NCBI RefSeq assembly: GCF_020281205.1
Contig: NZ_JACXZC010000012.1
Span: 18,919 to 82,918, forward strand
Source of the DNA: Empedobacter stercoris
GTDB taxonomy: Bacteria; Bacteroidota; Bacteroidia; Flavobacteriales; Weeksellaceae
Length of the DNA stretch: 64,000 nt
Reading direction: 5' to 3'
Below are positions 53,539 through 62,177 of this stretch, piece after piece. Both the position numbers and the translations under genes were made by a program. Every line of letters starts with the position of its first letter. The stretch's first letter is position 1. A model generated the notes under the pieces. It saw nothing but the letters and a program-made list of their open reading frames with translations. It made no database searches and was not told the origin of the DNA.

Positions 53539-54160
53539 GTTTTTCAGGGAATAGTTTTAAAGGTTCTAACATAGCTTCTTGATAAGCCAATTGTTTTTCT
53601 CGTTCAGTTACATTTTCAAGATTATCAATGAATTTTTTAACTAAATTCTTATCGACAATTGTTTCTAATCCTAATAATTTTGGATCATACGTATAGATTG
53701 CAAACATTCTACCTGCAGCATCTGGATTAAGTTGTGGTGGGTCTACTTTGTCTAATTCACGAATTTTGGCTACTTCAATCCAAAGTTTAGTTGCAGCCAC
53801 AAAATCTTTCGTGTCTTTTGCAGCCATAATCGCTGCATTGATCCCACGTTCCATTTTATCAGCAATAATATTTCGCCATGCCGATTTAGAAATTTCATTA
53901 TCACAATAGAAAAATTCTAAAGCTTGGTTGTAATATTTTTTGGCTAAATAGCGCGATAAACCTTCGGCAGTAATTAAATGCTGTACGATATGATCTTCAC
54001 TACCGTATTGCTCTATACGCAAATGCATTGCTCGAATTTTGTCTAATAATTCGAGATGTTTTAAAATATGTTGTTTATGTGCTGGAATGATATCATCAGG
54101 ACCATACTTGCAATCGATGAAATCATAAATATCCTCTAATGTTATATTTTCTGTTTTCAT
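53513..54160 (-). CDS. terminase-associated phage protein
   Basis: This 215-residue helical protein lies between the small and large terminase candidates, overlapping both (4 nt and 26 nt). It contains IVQHLITAEGLSRYLAKKYYNQALEFFY and RNIIADKMERGINAAIMAAKDTKDFVAATKLWIEVAKI. No family name is certain. It could be the true small terminase or a partner of it. Its tight coupling to the large subunit supports a packaging role. Confidence 0.6.
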   Translation of the reverse strand: MKTENITLEDIYDFIDCKYGPDDIIPAHKQHILKHLELLDKIRAMHLRIEQYGSEDHIVQHLITAEGLSRYLAKKYYNQALEFFYCDNEISKSAWRNIIADKMERGINAAIMAAKDTKDFVAATKLWIEVAKIRELDKVDPPQLNPDAAGRMFAIYTYDPKLLGLETIVDKNLVKKFIDNLENVTEREKQLAYQEAMLEPLKLFPEKHEDVRKSD

Positions 54161-54480
54161 CCAAAAAAGTGTTTTCTTATTTCGTCAACTCTACGAGATT
54201 CTTTGCTTTTTTCGAACTGAAAATTTGCTGATGTATCGCCTTTTGCAGCTTTTTCTATCATTGCATTGTTAATAGAATATTCTACAGCCATTCGTCCACG
54301 GTTGATGCAGTCGTACACGCGTGTTCCTTTTGTATTTGCTAACGTGATAAAGATGTCTTCGTTAACATCTAAGAATTGCGCAATACGACGCAATGAGAAT
54401 TGTGCACCTGCTAATTTTTCAAGTTGTTCGTATTGTTCCTCGGATAGGAAAAGCGGATTTTCGTGGAATGGCGTTGACAT
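54157..54480 (-). CDS. probable small terminase with helix-turn-helix
   Basis: This 107-residue protein has a DNA-binding pattern LEKLAGAQFSLRRIAQFLDVNEDIFITLANTKGTRVYDCINRGR that resembles a resolvase-like helix-turn-helix of small terminase subunits. It is the first of a run that leads to the large subunit and would recognise the packaging site. The last codons overlap the next gene (ATGA). Confidence 0.65.
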   Translation of the reverse strand: MSTPFHENPLFLSEEQYEQLEKLAGAQFSLRRIAQFLDVNEDIFITLANTKGTRVYDCINRGRMAVEYSINNAMIEKAAKGDTSANFQFEKSKESRRVDEIRKHFFG

Positions 54481-54655
54481 TTTCTTTTGGTTTTAGGTTT
54501 TCGAATGCTTCTCGTAGTTGTTGGACTAATTTTGGAAATTCCTCTCTCAACATCATTTGTTTGACATCTTCTGGATATGGTAATTGTGAAGAATGACTAA
54601 AATCTTCTATTTTTTGGATTGAAATAGACAGGTTCTCTAAATCTGTGTTTTCCAT
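54419..54655 (-). CDS. small overlapping phage protein
   Basis: This 78-residue protein is counted from the ATG at 54,655. A TTG three codons earlier is possible. It overlaps its upstream neighbour by 59 nt and the helix-turn-helix gene by 62 nt. The sequence (NLSISIQKIEDFSHSSQLPYPEDVKQMML, LVQQLREAFENLKPKENV) looks like a genuine helical protein. No family is recognised. Confidence 0.45.
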   Translation of the reverse strand: MENTDLENLSISIQKIEDFSHSSQLPYPEDVKQMMLREEFPKLVQQLREAFENLKPKENVNAIPRKSAFPIRGTIRTT

Positions 54656-54869
54656 ATTTCTCAATTAAATCAGTTAGTATTTGATTATGTCTTTGTTGTA
54701 ATTCATCGATACTACAAGGAGTAAACATGCGACTAAATTGATCCAGAATAAATATTTGTTTATCATGTTTTATTTCTGATACACAAAACACTGATAAATC
54801 TCTGTGTTCATTAGAACTATAGTAAGAAATGCATATATTACTAATTACTACTTTTCCTTCAATAATCAT
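54597..54869 (-). CDS. small phage protein of unknown function
   Basis: This 90-residue protein has a beta-rich N-terminus (GKVVISNICISYYSS, DLSVFCVSEIKHDKQIFILDQF) and a helical C-terminus (DELQQRHNQILTDLIEKYGKHRF). No family is recognised. It lies between the small membrane protein and the terminase cluster. Confidence 0.5.
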   Translation of the reverse strand: MIIEGKVVISNICISYYSSNEHRDLSVFCVSEIKHDKQIFILDQFSRMFTPCSIDELQQRHNQILTDLIEKYGKHRFREPVYFNPKNRRF

Positions 54870-54874
54870 AAAGT

Positions 54875-55081
54875 CTATTTTTTATTATTGATTTCATCAA
54901 TATGCGTTATACTTATCAAGAAAGAACACATGCTACATAATACAGCTACTAATACAGTTGTAAGTCTTTCATCAGGTTTCCATTTTGATAAGTCAGGTTC
55001 CCATAAAACAAACATTGACAATAGGAAAATGATCACAAAAATTAATACAGAGATAATAATAGATTGGAATATTGGTTTCAT
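54875..55081 (-). CDS. small phage membrane protein
   Basis: This 68-residue protein, counted from ATG 55,081, has two membrane helices (about 6-27 and 46-60). A start 17 codons upstream is open, but it would read through a perfect palindrome that is more likely a leader element. Two-helix proteins near lysis genes can be antiholins or superinfection exclusion factors; neither is shown here. Confidence 0.5.
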   Translation of the reverse strand: MKPIFQSIIISVLIFVIIFLLSMFVLWEPDLSKWKPDERLTTVLVAVLCSMCSFLISITHIDEINNKK

Positions 55082-55093
55082 GTTAATTAAGAA

Positions 55094-55111
55094 TTGGTTT
55101 TTAAAAACCAA
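55094..55111. promoter_or_regulatory. perfect 18-bp palindrome
   Basis: TTGGTTTTTAAAAACCAA is a perfect palindrome 13 nt upstream of the small membrane protein start. It may be an operator, a leader hairpin or a weak terminator. Confidence 0.4.
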
Positions 55112-55173
55112 CTTTTTTGAGGTGATCGCCAAAGTTGGAAATGAGTAAAAAAAGATATTTAAACAGGCAGGAT

Positions 55174-56040
55174 TTAATTATTTGCTTTTTCTAAAGACTT
55201 GATCACAAGATTTCGTTCCAGTTCCAACGCTTCTATTTTAGCTTTTAGGTCGGTTACTTTTTCTGTATCCTTTTTCTTTTCTGCTTTTGTTAAGGCAGAT
55301 TTTGCTACACGAATTTGACCTTTCAACGTTTCGATGCGTTGCGCCTTTTGTTCGGCAGTCATATTCTCAATTGCTTTTTTTAGGTTGTGTGTTGCGAATA
55401 TTTCGTGGTTTCCAAGGATTTCACCAGTATCTTGATAATGTTTCAATTCATCGTAAATCAAAGAATTTAACATATCAGCATCAGCCACGCTTTGCGCAAT
55501 TTCAGCACGTTGTTCTTCTGGTGTATTTGGATCGTCTAACGCTCCACGACCAGCTACCATTTTATGATAGGCTGTGATTTTATCATTGACCAAAATTTTA
55601 AATTCTTCTGGACAATCTTCTTGGTTAAGAAATGGAAATTCTTGACGAATAGGAACTTCGTTATTTTGAGTTTCTTTATTAATATTTTCGTTCAACTCTG
55701 AATCTTCAACTAAATGTCTTGTACGATTTTGACAACCATTTTCGTCACAATAATTCATATTGCATTTTTCTTCTGGAGTTTCGCAAAATCCCCAAGGTTT
55801 GCGAATAGAATTATCATTGAATTCGTGTTGCACCACTTCTAAATCAGAAATTTTGTAGACTTTTTTTACTTCGTAAATCAGTTTAGAAAATTGATGTTCG
55901 GTGAATCCAATACGATTAAAATTAGATTCGAAGTTGCGATCCTTTGATGGATTTTTTTTGTAGAAATCAAACAATTGATTGAATTTCTCTGGGTGATCCA
56001 AAGTTGGATGTTTGATAATATTTAGAATCTCCGTTTTCAT
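55174..56040 (-). CDS. phage protein with Cys cluster and coiled-coil C-terminus
   Basis: This 288-residue protein is counted from ATG 56,040. A longer frame begins at 56,091 inside the region after a terminator and adds 17 unlikely residues. The N-terminal 90 residues are helical. A Cys-rich segment CETPEEKCNMNYCDENGC near 85-105 (C-x6-C-x4-C-x4-C) may bind zinc. The C-terminal 60 residues form a charged coiled coil (RVAKSALTKAEKKKDTEKVTD). No family is recognised. It lies between the lysis genes and the terminase. Confidence 0.55.
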   Translation of the reverse strand: MKTEILNIIKHPTLDHPEKFNQLFDFYKKNPSKDRNFESNFNRIGFTEHQFSKLIYEVKKVYKISDLEVVQHEFNDNSIRKPWGFCETPEEKCNMNYCDENGCQNRTRHLVEDSELNENINKETQNNEVPIRQEFPFLNQEDCPEEFKILVNDKITAYHKMVAGRGALDDPNTPEEQRAEIAQSVADADMLNSLIYDELKHYQDTGEILGNHEIFATHNLKKAIENMTAEQKAQRIETLKGQIRVAKSALTKAEKKKDTEKVTDLKAKIEALELERNLVIKSLEKANN

Positions 56041-56090
56041 ACGTTTTTGATTTAAATTTCCGATGAAAACAGCGATTAGAAGCTGACACA

Positions 56091-56114
56091 AAAAAACCGC
56101 TGATTATTCAGCGG
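56091..56114 (-). terminator. terminator after the 70-residue gene
   Basis: A perfect 6-bp GC-rich stem (CCGCTG / CAGCGG) contains the stop codon of the 70-residue gene in its loop and is followed by T7 on the minus strand. Confidence 0.8.
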
Positions 56115-56316
56115 CTTCGTTAGATTTTACTTGATCTAATAACCCAATGCAATAAAAGACTGCCATTTGTATGTCGGCACGCTGATTTTCGTCCGTAGCA
56201 GAATCACTGCCATTCCAGTCCATGAAAAGCGTTAATAAATTACGATAGATAAAGTCTTTATCTTCTTTCGTAAGATCATTTAGCGGTTTGCTTTGTTGTT
56301 TGGCGTCAAGTAACAT
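56104..56316 (-). CDS. small phage protein of unknown function
   Basis: This 70-residue acidic helical protein (NDLTKEDKDFIYRNLLTLFMDWNG, RADIQMAVFYCIGLLDQV) has no recognised family. It follows the spanin candidate after 87 nt that hold a short dyad (CGACA / TGTCG at 56,357-56,371). Confidence 0.5.
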   Translation of the reverse strand: MLLDAKQQSKPLNDLTKEDKDFIYRNLLTLFMDWNGSDSATDENQRADIQMAVFYCIGLLDQVKSNEAAE

Positions 56317-56403
56317 GTATGTTGAGTTTAAATATCGTAAATCTACTTTGTAATTGCGACAATTTGTGTCGTTAATAGATTTGAAAACTTATTTAAATTG
56401 AAA

Positions 56404-57039
56404 CTATTTATTACTTTTTGAAAAGTATTTTTTGATTTTATTGAATACATTTTGTATCCAGTTCCAATGTCCAGTAAAAGCTAAAACAGCGCAAACAATG
56501 GTAATCCCTAATAAACAAATGATATAAATAGATTGTGGTCCATACGAAAATCTTTCTTTGAGAACTGTTTTGTAATTGATAACCGATTTATACGTTATAT
56601 CAGATTTGTACGTAATGTTTGAGATGTAACGATTAATCGTTTGGGTTCGTTTTTCTTCGGATTGTTTTGAATCGTTTTGACCTCCAGTTACAGTTGCACC
56701 AGAAATAACGAGTTTTTCTGTTTGTCCATTTTTTGTTTGTTCGATTATCAACGGAATGATTTCACCATTTTGGTCAAACAATGGTTTGTACTCAAAATTG
56801 AACCAATTGGAAAAGTCTTTTCTTTCGATGAAAGAATTTTCAATTGTTGATTGTTCCTGATCTACTGACAAATTTGTTTGTTCCGAAATTTCGGAATGGA
56901 TTTTTTCATGTCCTTTTTCTTTTTCCGTTTTTCGAATGGAGCAACCATTGATTACAATTATCATTAAACCTATAAATGCAAATAGATTTAAAATTTTTAA
57001 TGAATATTTTCTGTGCATAATCTTATATTTTACCGCCAA
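56404..57039 (-). CDS. candidate unimolecular spanin
   Basis: This 211-residue protein has an N-terminal lipobox (MIIVINGCS, Cys near 33) and a single C-terminal membrane helix (about 171-192, IYIICLLGITIVCAVLAF). The middle is beta-rich and helical. An outer-membrane lipid anchor at one end and an inner-membrane helix at the other is the defining layout of unimolecular spanins such as T1 gp11. Spanins fuse the two membranes in the last step of lysis. It overlaps the endolysin gene by 17 nt, the expected place. Sequence homology is not apparent. Confidence 0.65.
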   Translation of the reverse strand: MAVKYKIMHRKYSLKILNLFAFIGLMIIVINGCSIRKTEKEKGHEKIHSEISEQTNLSVDQEQSTIENSFIERKDFSNWFNFEYKPLFDQNGEIIPLIIEQTKNGQTEKLVISGATVTGGQNDSKQSEEKRTQTINRYISNITYKSDITYKSVINYKTVLKERFSYGPQSIYIICLLGITIVCAVLAFTGHWNWIQNVFNKIKKYFSKSNK

Positions 57040-57589
57040 ATTGTTTGTAGTATTTTTCTAAATCTTTGTCGTAATTATTAATAGCGTAATTAGGACCATT
57101 GTATTTTCGAGCGATGTTTTTGAAATTCTTATTTCGCATATCAACATCAATTTTATTGACTTTGATAAATCGAACAAAAGCATCTAATTGCTTTGCTTCA
57201 CTTTCATACATTGCATTAATAAACGCTTGTAAAGTTGGATATCCTAATGATTTCCAATTTTCGCCCATGATCTGAAATAATCCCCAACTTGCAGATTCTA
57301 AAGCAGCATTTCTATTTAATGTAGATGCTTTTTGTAATCGTTTGTGTTGATCCGCTTCTTTTCCATAACCACCAGGTGTTTTGTTTGAAATATCAGGATG
57401 ATCTTTCGAAAATTTACCTCCTGTTTTATTATGAAATTTGTGTCTTTCAAACAAAATACGAGGTTCTGTAGCTGTAATAAATCCAGAAGATCTCGCTTCT
57501 TTTTTTGCAAAAGCTTTTACCATTGCAATTTCTACATTCAATGTTTTAGCTGCATCTATGTAGTCTTGTTCTGTGATTTTTGGTTTCAT
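57023..57589 (-). CDS. phage endolysin, N-acetylmuramidase family
   Basis: This 188-residue protein matches the N-acetylmuramidase (DUF3380) family: IDAAKTLNVEIAMVKAFAKKEARSSGF, EPRILFERHKFHNKTGG near 41, ALESASWGLFQIMGENWKSLGY near 97, and LDAFVRFIK near 136. The catalytic Glu is likely in KKEARSSGF. It has no signal peptide, so it needs the holin to reach the cell wall. The start overlaps the holin stop (ATGA). Confidence 0.88.
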   Translation of the reverse strand: MKPKITEQDYIDAAKTLNVEIAMVKAFAKKEARSSGFITATEPRILFERHKFHNKTGGKFSKDHPDISNKTPGGYGKEADQHKRLQKASTLNRNAALESASWGLFQIMGENWKSLGYPTLQAFINAMYESEAKQLDAFVRFIKVNKIDVDMRNKNFKNIARKYNGPNYAINNYDKDLEKYYKQFGGKI

Positions 57590-58116
57590 TCTTCTTTATT
57601 TTTGGATTTGAAATTTGTGATGTCCAAATCTTTGTTGAAATTGGTTATTTTATCTAACCACGATTTAGGCGGGAATTTGCCATTGCTTACAATTGACATG
57701 TTATTCCATGCAGAAGTTGCAGGATATATAAAAACAACTAATCTGGTTACGATTTTTAGCATTTGTTCGATGAATGTGAGGTCTTGTAGGATATAATGTA
57801 GACTTTCAAATAAAAATATCCCGCCTACAACTAATGATCCTTTTAGTACTAATCCTAATGCATTGTATTTCCAATTAAAAGTTCGTGTGAAAAATAGATG
57901 TTTGATTGAACCAAAAACCCAATCAATAAGAATTGCTCCACAAACAATAGTTACATAAATAGAATTTTCGATGGTCCAAACAGATAATTTATCGAAAATA
58001 AATACCAAAGGCGCTGTAATAAAGGCGATAATAGATGATGAGAGTAATTTCTCCTTTACGGAGCCATCTGCAATTGTGATGATTTGTAGGAGTATAAATG
58101 ATAAAATCGTTTTCAT
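57586..58116 (-). CDS. phage holin
   Basis: This 176-residue protein has four hydrophobic helices (about 25-45, 52-68, 87-106 and 119-135) and a charged C-terminus (KITNFNKDLDITNFKSKNKEE), as in holins of the phage_holin_4-like group. It makes holes in the inner membrane and sets the time of lysis. It is the first gene of the lysis cassette holin-endolysin-spanin. Its start codon is 5 nt downstream of a large hairpin. Confidence 0.8.
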   Translation of the reverse strand: MKTILSFILLQIITIADGSVKEKLLSSSIIAFITAPLVFIFDKLSVWTIENSIYVTIVCGAILIDWVFGSIKHLFFTRTFNWKYNALGLVLKGSLVVGGIFLFESLHYILQDLTFIEQMLKIVTRLVVFIYPATSAWNNMSIVSNGKFPPKSWLDKITNFNKDLDITNFKSKNKEE

Positions 58117-58121
58117 GAAAA

Positions 58122-58158
58122 AAGATATTTGAGTAAATGTTTAATACTCAAATATCTT
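58122..58158 (-). promoter_or_regulatory. 14-bp leader hairpin at the holin start
   Basis: A perfect 14-bp inverted repeat (58,122-58,135 with 58,145-58,158, core ATATTTGAGTA / TACTCAAATAT) with a 9-nt loop ends 5 nt before the holin ATG. It has no T tract after it, so it is not a terminator and may limit holin translation. Confidence 0.5.
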
Positions 58159-58196
58159 ATCTATAGAGTAGGGAAGTGCTGACACTATTTTACATA

Positions 58197-58226
58197 AAAA
58201 AACCACTCCGAAGAGTGGTTTTTTTT
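58197..58226 (-). terminator. terminator after the acyltransferase gene
   Basis: A stem AAACCACTC / GAGTGGTTT with a 4-nt loop and T7 on the minus strand ends the acyltransferase transcript before the lysis cassette. Confidence 0.8.
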
Positions 58227-59304
58227 ATGAGAATTTGTTCTTCAATTTTAAAAAAGGTTTTTCCAAATATTTATAAGAAACATGAGAAAAAAATATTGTC
58301 AATAAAATAGCTATTGGATAGATGATAAGTCCTATATTAAAATTCATTGAAAGCTTAATTGCAATCACTATTGCTATTGAATGATACATATAAATGCCGT
58401 ATGAAATACCTCCTAAATAATTAAATATCTTATTCTCTAAAATAGTCGCCAAAGCTTTATTTGTCGCTAAATTCAAAATGATTATAGCAAATAAAATGGC
58501 GTAAATTTCATAATGAAAGAAACCAAAATTAACACCGAAAATCATTAATAAAATTACGATTAATGCTATTAAATAAAATACATAATTATTATTAACATAC
58601 TTCAAAATTTTTGAATTTCTAAAACTTAAAATAGCCGTTAATCCTCCAATAGCCATGCAATCTATATTAAAAGTATTCCAGAATGCCAGCAAGTTAATTC
58701 CAAAAGGATTTTTAGGATTTATGGTTAAATAATATTTAACTCCTATATATCCTATTATAACAGAAAGCATTAATAACATTTTGTTTTTTCGAAACAAAAT
58801 AAATAACAGCGGCCATATTAAATAAAACTGCTCTTCTGTACCAATAGACCATGCTTGTGATGCGTATGGAACAACTCCAAAGTTTGATAAAACCATATTC
58901 GGAAGCATGAAAATATATAGTAGAAAAGTTTTTATAGATAATATTTCGGTTGAAATATTATCTACAGATAAAATATCTAAATAGGGAAATATAAAGTAGG
59001 ATAGGAAAATAATCAAATAATACAATGGCCAAATTCTAAGAATTCGTCGAATATAAAAACTCTTTACATTAATCTTTTTTTTCGTTAATTTTTCTTCATT
59101 AACAAGTAAATAAGTGATTAAAAATCCACTCAAAACGAAAAATAAAACAACGCCTAATTTTCCTATCACTTGAATAAATGGGATGTTCCAATAATTATCA
59201 AGTTTAAATACATCTTTGAATTGCTCTGCATGATGAATTAAAACTAACAGTGCGGCAATTGCTCGTAAAGCATTTAGATTTGGAAAATGTAAAAATTTGC
59301 TCAT
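58225..59304 (-). CDS. acyltransferase family 3 membrane protein (cargo)
   Basis: This 359-residue polytopic membrane protein has about ten helices. The conserved start LNALRAIAALLVLIHHAEQF carries the family Arg and His, and FYIRRILRIWPLYYLIIFL is the second motif. Such enzymes O-acylate lipopolysaccharide, capsule or peptidoglycan sugars. In phages they change the receptor and block superinfection. It lies next to the tailspike gene, has a separate promoter (59,319-59,326) and its own terminator, so it can be expressed from the prophage. Modification of host O-antigen is inferred. Confidence 0.85.
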   Translation of the reverse strand: MSKFLHFPNLNALRAIAALLVLIHHAEQFKDVFKLDNYWNIPFIQVIGKLGVVLFFVLSGFLITYLLVNEEKLTKKKINVKSFYIRRILRIWPLYYLIIFLSYFIFPYLDILSVDNISTEILSIKTFLLYIFMLPNMVLSNFGVVPYASQAWSIGTEEQFYLIWPLLFILFRKNKMLLMLSVIIGYIGVKYYLTINPKNPFGINLLAFWNTFNIDCMAIGGLTAILSFRNSKILKYVNNNYVFYLIALIVILLMIFGVNFGFFHYEIYAILFAIIILNLATNKALATILENKIFNYLGGISYGIYMYHSIAIVIAIKLSMNFNIGLIIYPIAILLTIFFSHVSYKYLEKPFLKLKNKFS

Positions 59305-59326
59305 ATAAAGTATATGAGCAAATATA
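59302..59326 (-). promoter_or_regulatory. promoter and dyad of the acyltransferase gene
   Basis: On the minus strand TATATTTG (59,319-59,326) is an exact -7 element. A 6-bp dyad CATATA-N3-TATATG (59,302-59,316) covers the start codon. The leader would be about 8 nt long. Confidence 0.5.
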
Positions 59327-59330
59327 TAAA

Positions 59331-62117
59331 TTATTTTATATTAGTCATTTTTAAATCTGATGGCTTGTCCGAATTTATTAAAGCTTTGTTAGATTTATTT
59401 ACAACATCATTAATCCAAATATCTTGAGCTATATTATCAACTCTCATCGCTGTCCATTGGTGAGTCTTATTACCGATATACACATTGTTGACAGATATAT
59501 TTTTAACATCACCTAATTTCGCAGGAGGCGTAATATTACCTTCATAATTACCTTCTATTGTTACAGCAGATTTAGGGCTTCTTCCAAGGTCGTACGAAAC
59601 AATATTATTAAATGTTACGTTTGAAACTTTAGGACCGTCGACAACGATTACTCTGCAAAGAACAGATCTTGTATCTCCTTTAATATTTCTAACATCAACA
59701 TCAGAACCGTCTTGATAACTAACTGGCTTATCCTTTACATCATTTATATTTGGTATAGAGGGATATATGTATTGGTAATGCGGGTAAGTCATATTTCTTC
59801 TTGACACGTACGCAACTACAACAGCATCATCATATAAATCACAAGTAATATTTTCTACAATTCCTCCTTTACACGCTATCACATCTACACCATCTCCATT
59901 TCGCACTCGTGACAGTAAGTCTAAATCATGAATCCAAAAGTTAGTAGCATGAAAAATAGGGATCATCCAACACTTTGGCTTTCTCATCGAAAAACCTCCT
60001 ATTTCCAAACCGTCAACATTGCACATTAAAATAGATAATGTTCTCCAACCGTATTCATCTCCAACCCAATCTTCTTCAGTAGTTGTAAACGGTCTGTTGG
60101 CACGATAAGGAATGTCAGAACCTTCAATTAATGTATGTTCTTCTCCAGCTCCCAAAATGATGATATTTTTATTCGTAGTTGCTCTACCTGTACCACTCAT
60201 ATATTCTGTAGAATGTAATGCAGCCCCTTCAATAGTACCTATTCCTTTATTTCTAATAATTGTATCGACGACATAATTTTTAGAAAACTTAATAGTGATT
60301 CCTTTTTCAATCACTAAAGCTGTATCATCACCAATTAACAAGCTACTTTCAATATTCCAAATCGAAGAGCCACTTAAATGGTCTTTACCTAAAATTAAAG
60401 TAATAGATTTACCTTCTGCAAAATCTAAAGCCTGTTGTATTCTCTCCTGTTGTGTACCCGTTACAAATGACTCTGATATATTAATTTTATTTACTCCTAA
60501 AAAGTTTCGCCATGATAAATCGTACTTATGGCTCTTAGGAACTCTCGAATTGATTGACGAAAAATATTCTTCTAAAGTCAAAGGTTCGTCAACAAAAAAA
60601 AGTTCTGGTAAAATTGCATTATTATTACCATCTGCTAAATTCTGCCATGATAAATAAATTTCTTCTGCACCAGGTGGTATAGTGAAAATCTTATCAATCA
60701 TTATTGTTTTCGAAACAATCGGATGTAATACTATATCAAATGTGTTGTCGTTCATTTTAAAAGCAATGCAAATAAAATCTTCCACACCAGAATCCCAATT
60801 AGCCCCTATAGCCGCTTGATTTCCTTTGAATCTAAATGATTTAGAATTTGATGTTATTGGAATAGTTGTTGACCTAAATCCAGTTGTAGCAACAAAATTT
60901 CCATTTGAATCATATATCCCAACATTAGTATATATTAGAGGTATAACCTTCTCTATGTTAAGAACGTCTAAATAATGAGTTTTTGAATCAACATATTCTT
61001 TAACATTTGAAATCTCGCCATTTGAAATCTCAATTAAAGTTTGGTAGTTGACAGAAGCGTTAGCCCACATAACATTAACATACATTTTAACTGCATTATT
61101 AGGTAATTTTATATTTTTCAATTCAACTAAATCACCATCTTTTGAATTAAAAGTTGCTGGTATTATTTTTTGAATAACACCAGTATCTAATTCAACAAAA
61201 ACACAAGAATAATTATCAACTTGCTGTTGCTGAGCATTAGGTTTATACCCTCTAAAGTTCAAATATTTATCTCCTGTCGGCAAATCAAAAATTTTACAGC
61301 GGTACGTAGTATTTGAATAAAAATTTTTCAAATCATCTCTTAAACCAGATTCAGCACCAGTCATTGATAAAATTGCTATTTCACCTTGGGTAAAACCATC
61401 TAATGCAGTAGCTAAAGGCGTAACCTTTTTATTAGAGATAGCATTCTCACTATCCTTATCAAATTCTTGGTCGACATCTGCTGACATTTTAAATTCAATC
61501 CACTTAGTAGATGATTTACTTGGATAGTCTTTATTTCCGTCTGTTGTAGAAATCCAAAATTTATTGTCAACGAATACTTTTGAGTTTACCTCATAACCGT
61601 CCTTATCTGCGAATGAGTGCTTGAATTCAACAAAAGAATTCCTTTGAACATATCTCTCAACTTTATCTCCGTTAACCGCTCTAGCTGTCTGTCCTGCAGT
61701 TACATTTCCATTAGGCTCAATTTTATCTTCTAAATCAGTTGTTCTATTCTCAATGTTAGTTACTTTATTTTTTAAAGAAGTATCATCGTATACAGGTATT
61801 TCTATCGTTACTAAATCAAATGTTGTATTGTAAAAAAAGATTAAACCTAAATTGTTCGCAGGAATTGTTTTGTTTCCGTAGTTAGGATATGTTCCTGGTC
61901 CAACTAAAAAAACAGCTTGCGAAATACCTTCTGGAAAAGGAGATGATGGAATTACTTTTTCGGGATAAATTCCTCCAGATGAAGTAAGGATTTGTTTTTG
62001 TTGTAATGATAAATTTTCAGCATGGTTTTGTAGTACTTCAACTATGCCATTCATTTCTTCTGCAGATTGTTGTGATCCAAATGTTTTTGGCAACCATACT
62101 GGGTAGTTAATTTCCAT
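59331..62117 (-). CDS. tailspike/receptor-binding protein with GH28-like beta-helix
   Basis: In this 928-residue protein the first 150 residues form a virion-attachment part with a coiled coil (SLKNKVTNIENRTTDLEDKIE near 113-133). The middle (about 150-540) is beta-rich. The C-terminal 380 residues form a right-handed beta-helix. RNGDGVDVIACKGGIVENITC and DLYDDAVVVAY near 735-760 align with the N-x-D and D-D active-site pattern of GH28 polygalacturonases. The usual GHG is not obvious. It likely binds and may cut a surface polysaccharide. Confidence 0.75.
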   Translation of the reverse strand: MEINYPVWLPKTFGSQQSAEEMNGIVEVLQNHAENLSLQQKQILTSSGGIYPEKVIPSSPFPEGISQAVFLVGPGTYPNYGNKTIPANNLGLIFFYNTTFDLVTIEIPVYDDTSLKNKVTNIENRTTDLEDKIEPNGNVTAGQTARAVNGDKVERYVQRNSFVEFKHSFADKDGYEVNSKVFVDNKFWISTTDGNKDYPSKSSTKWIEFKMSADVDQEFDKDSENAISNKKVTPLATALDGFTQGEIAILSMTGAESGLRDDLKNFYSNTTYRCKIFDLPTGDKYLNFRGYKPNAQQQQVDNYSCVFVELDTGVIQKIIPATFNSKDGDLVELKNIKLPNNAVKMYVNVMWANASVNYQTLIEISNGEISNVKEYVDSKTHYLDVLNIEKVIPLIYTNVGIYDSNGNFVATTGFRSTTIPITSNSKSFRFKGNQAAIGANWDSGVEDFICIAFKMNDNTFDIVLHPIVSKTIMIDKIFTIPPGAEEIYLSWQNLADGNNNAILPELFFVDEPLTLEEYFSSINSRVPKSHKYDLSWRNFLGVNKINISESFVTGTQQERIQQALDFAEGKSITLILGKDHLSGSSIWNIESSLLIGDDTALVIEKGITIKFSKNYVVDTIIRNKGIGTIEGAALHSTEYMSGTGRATTNKNIIILGAGEEHTLIEGSDIPYRANRPFTTTEEDWVGDEYGWRTLSILMCNVDGLEIGGFSMRKPKCWMIPIFHATNFWIHDLDLLSRVRNGDGVDVIACKGGIVENITCDLYDDAVVVAYVSRRNMTYPHYQYIYPSIPNINDVKDKPVSYQDGSDVDVRNIKGDTRSVLCRVIVVDGPKVSNVTFNNIVSYDLGRSPKSAVTIEGNYEGNITPPAKLGDVKNISVNNVYIGNKTHQWTAMRVDNIAQDIWINDVVNKSNKALINSDKPSDLKMTNIK

Positions 62118-62149
62118 ATTTTTATTTGAAAATTAAGGCGTTGTACCTA

Positions 62150-62177
62150 AAAAAAAACTGACGCAATTAAGCGTCAG
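62150..62177 (-). terminator. terminator before the tailspike gene
   Basis: A perfect 7-bp GC-rich stem (CTGACGC / GCGTCAG) with the stop codon of the 176-residue gene in its loop is followed by T9 on the minus strand. Confidence 0.85.
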
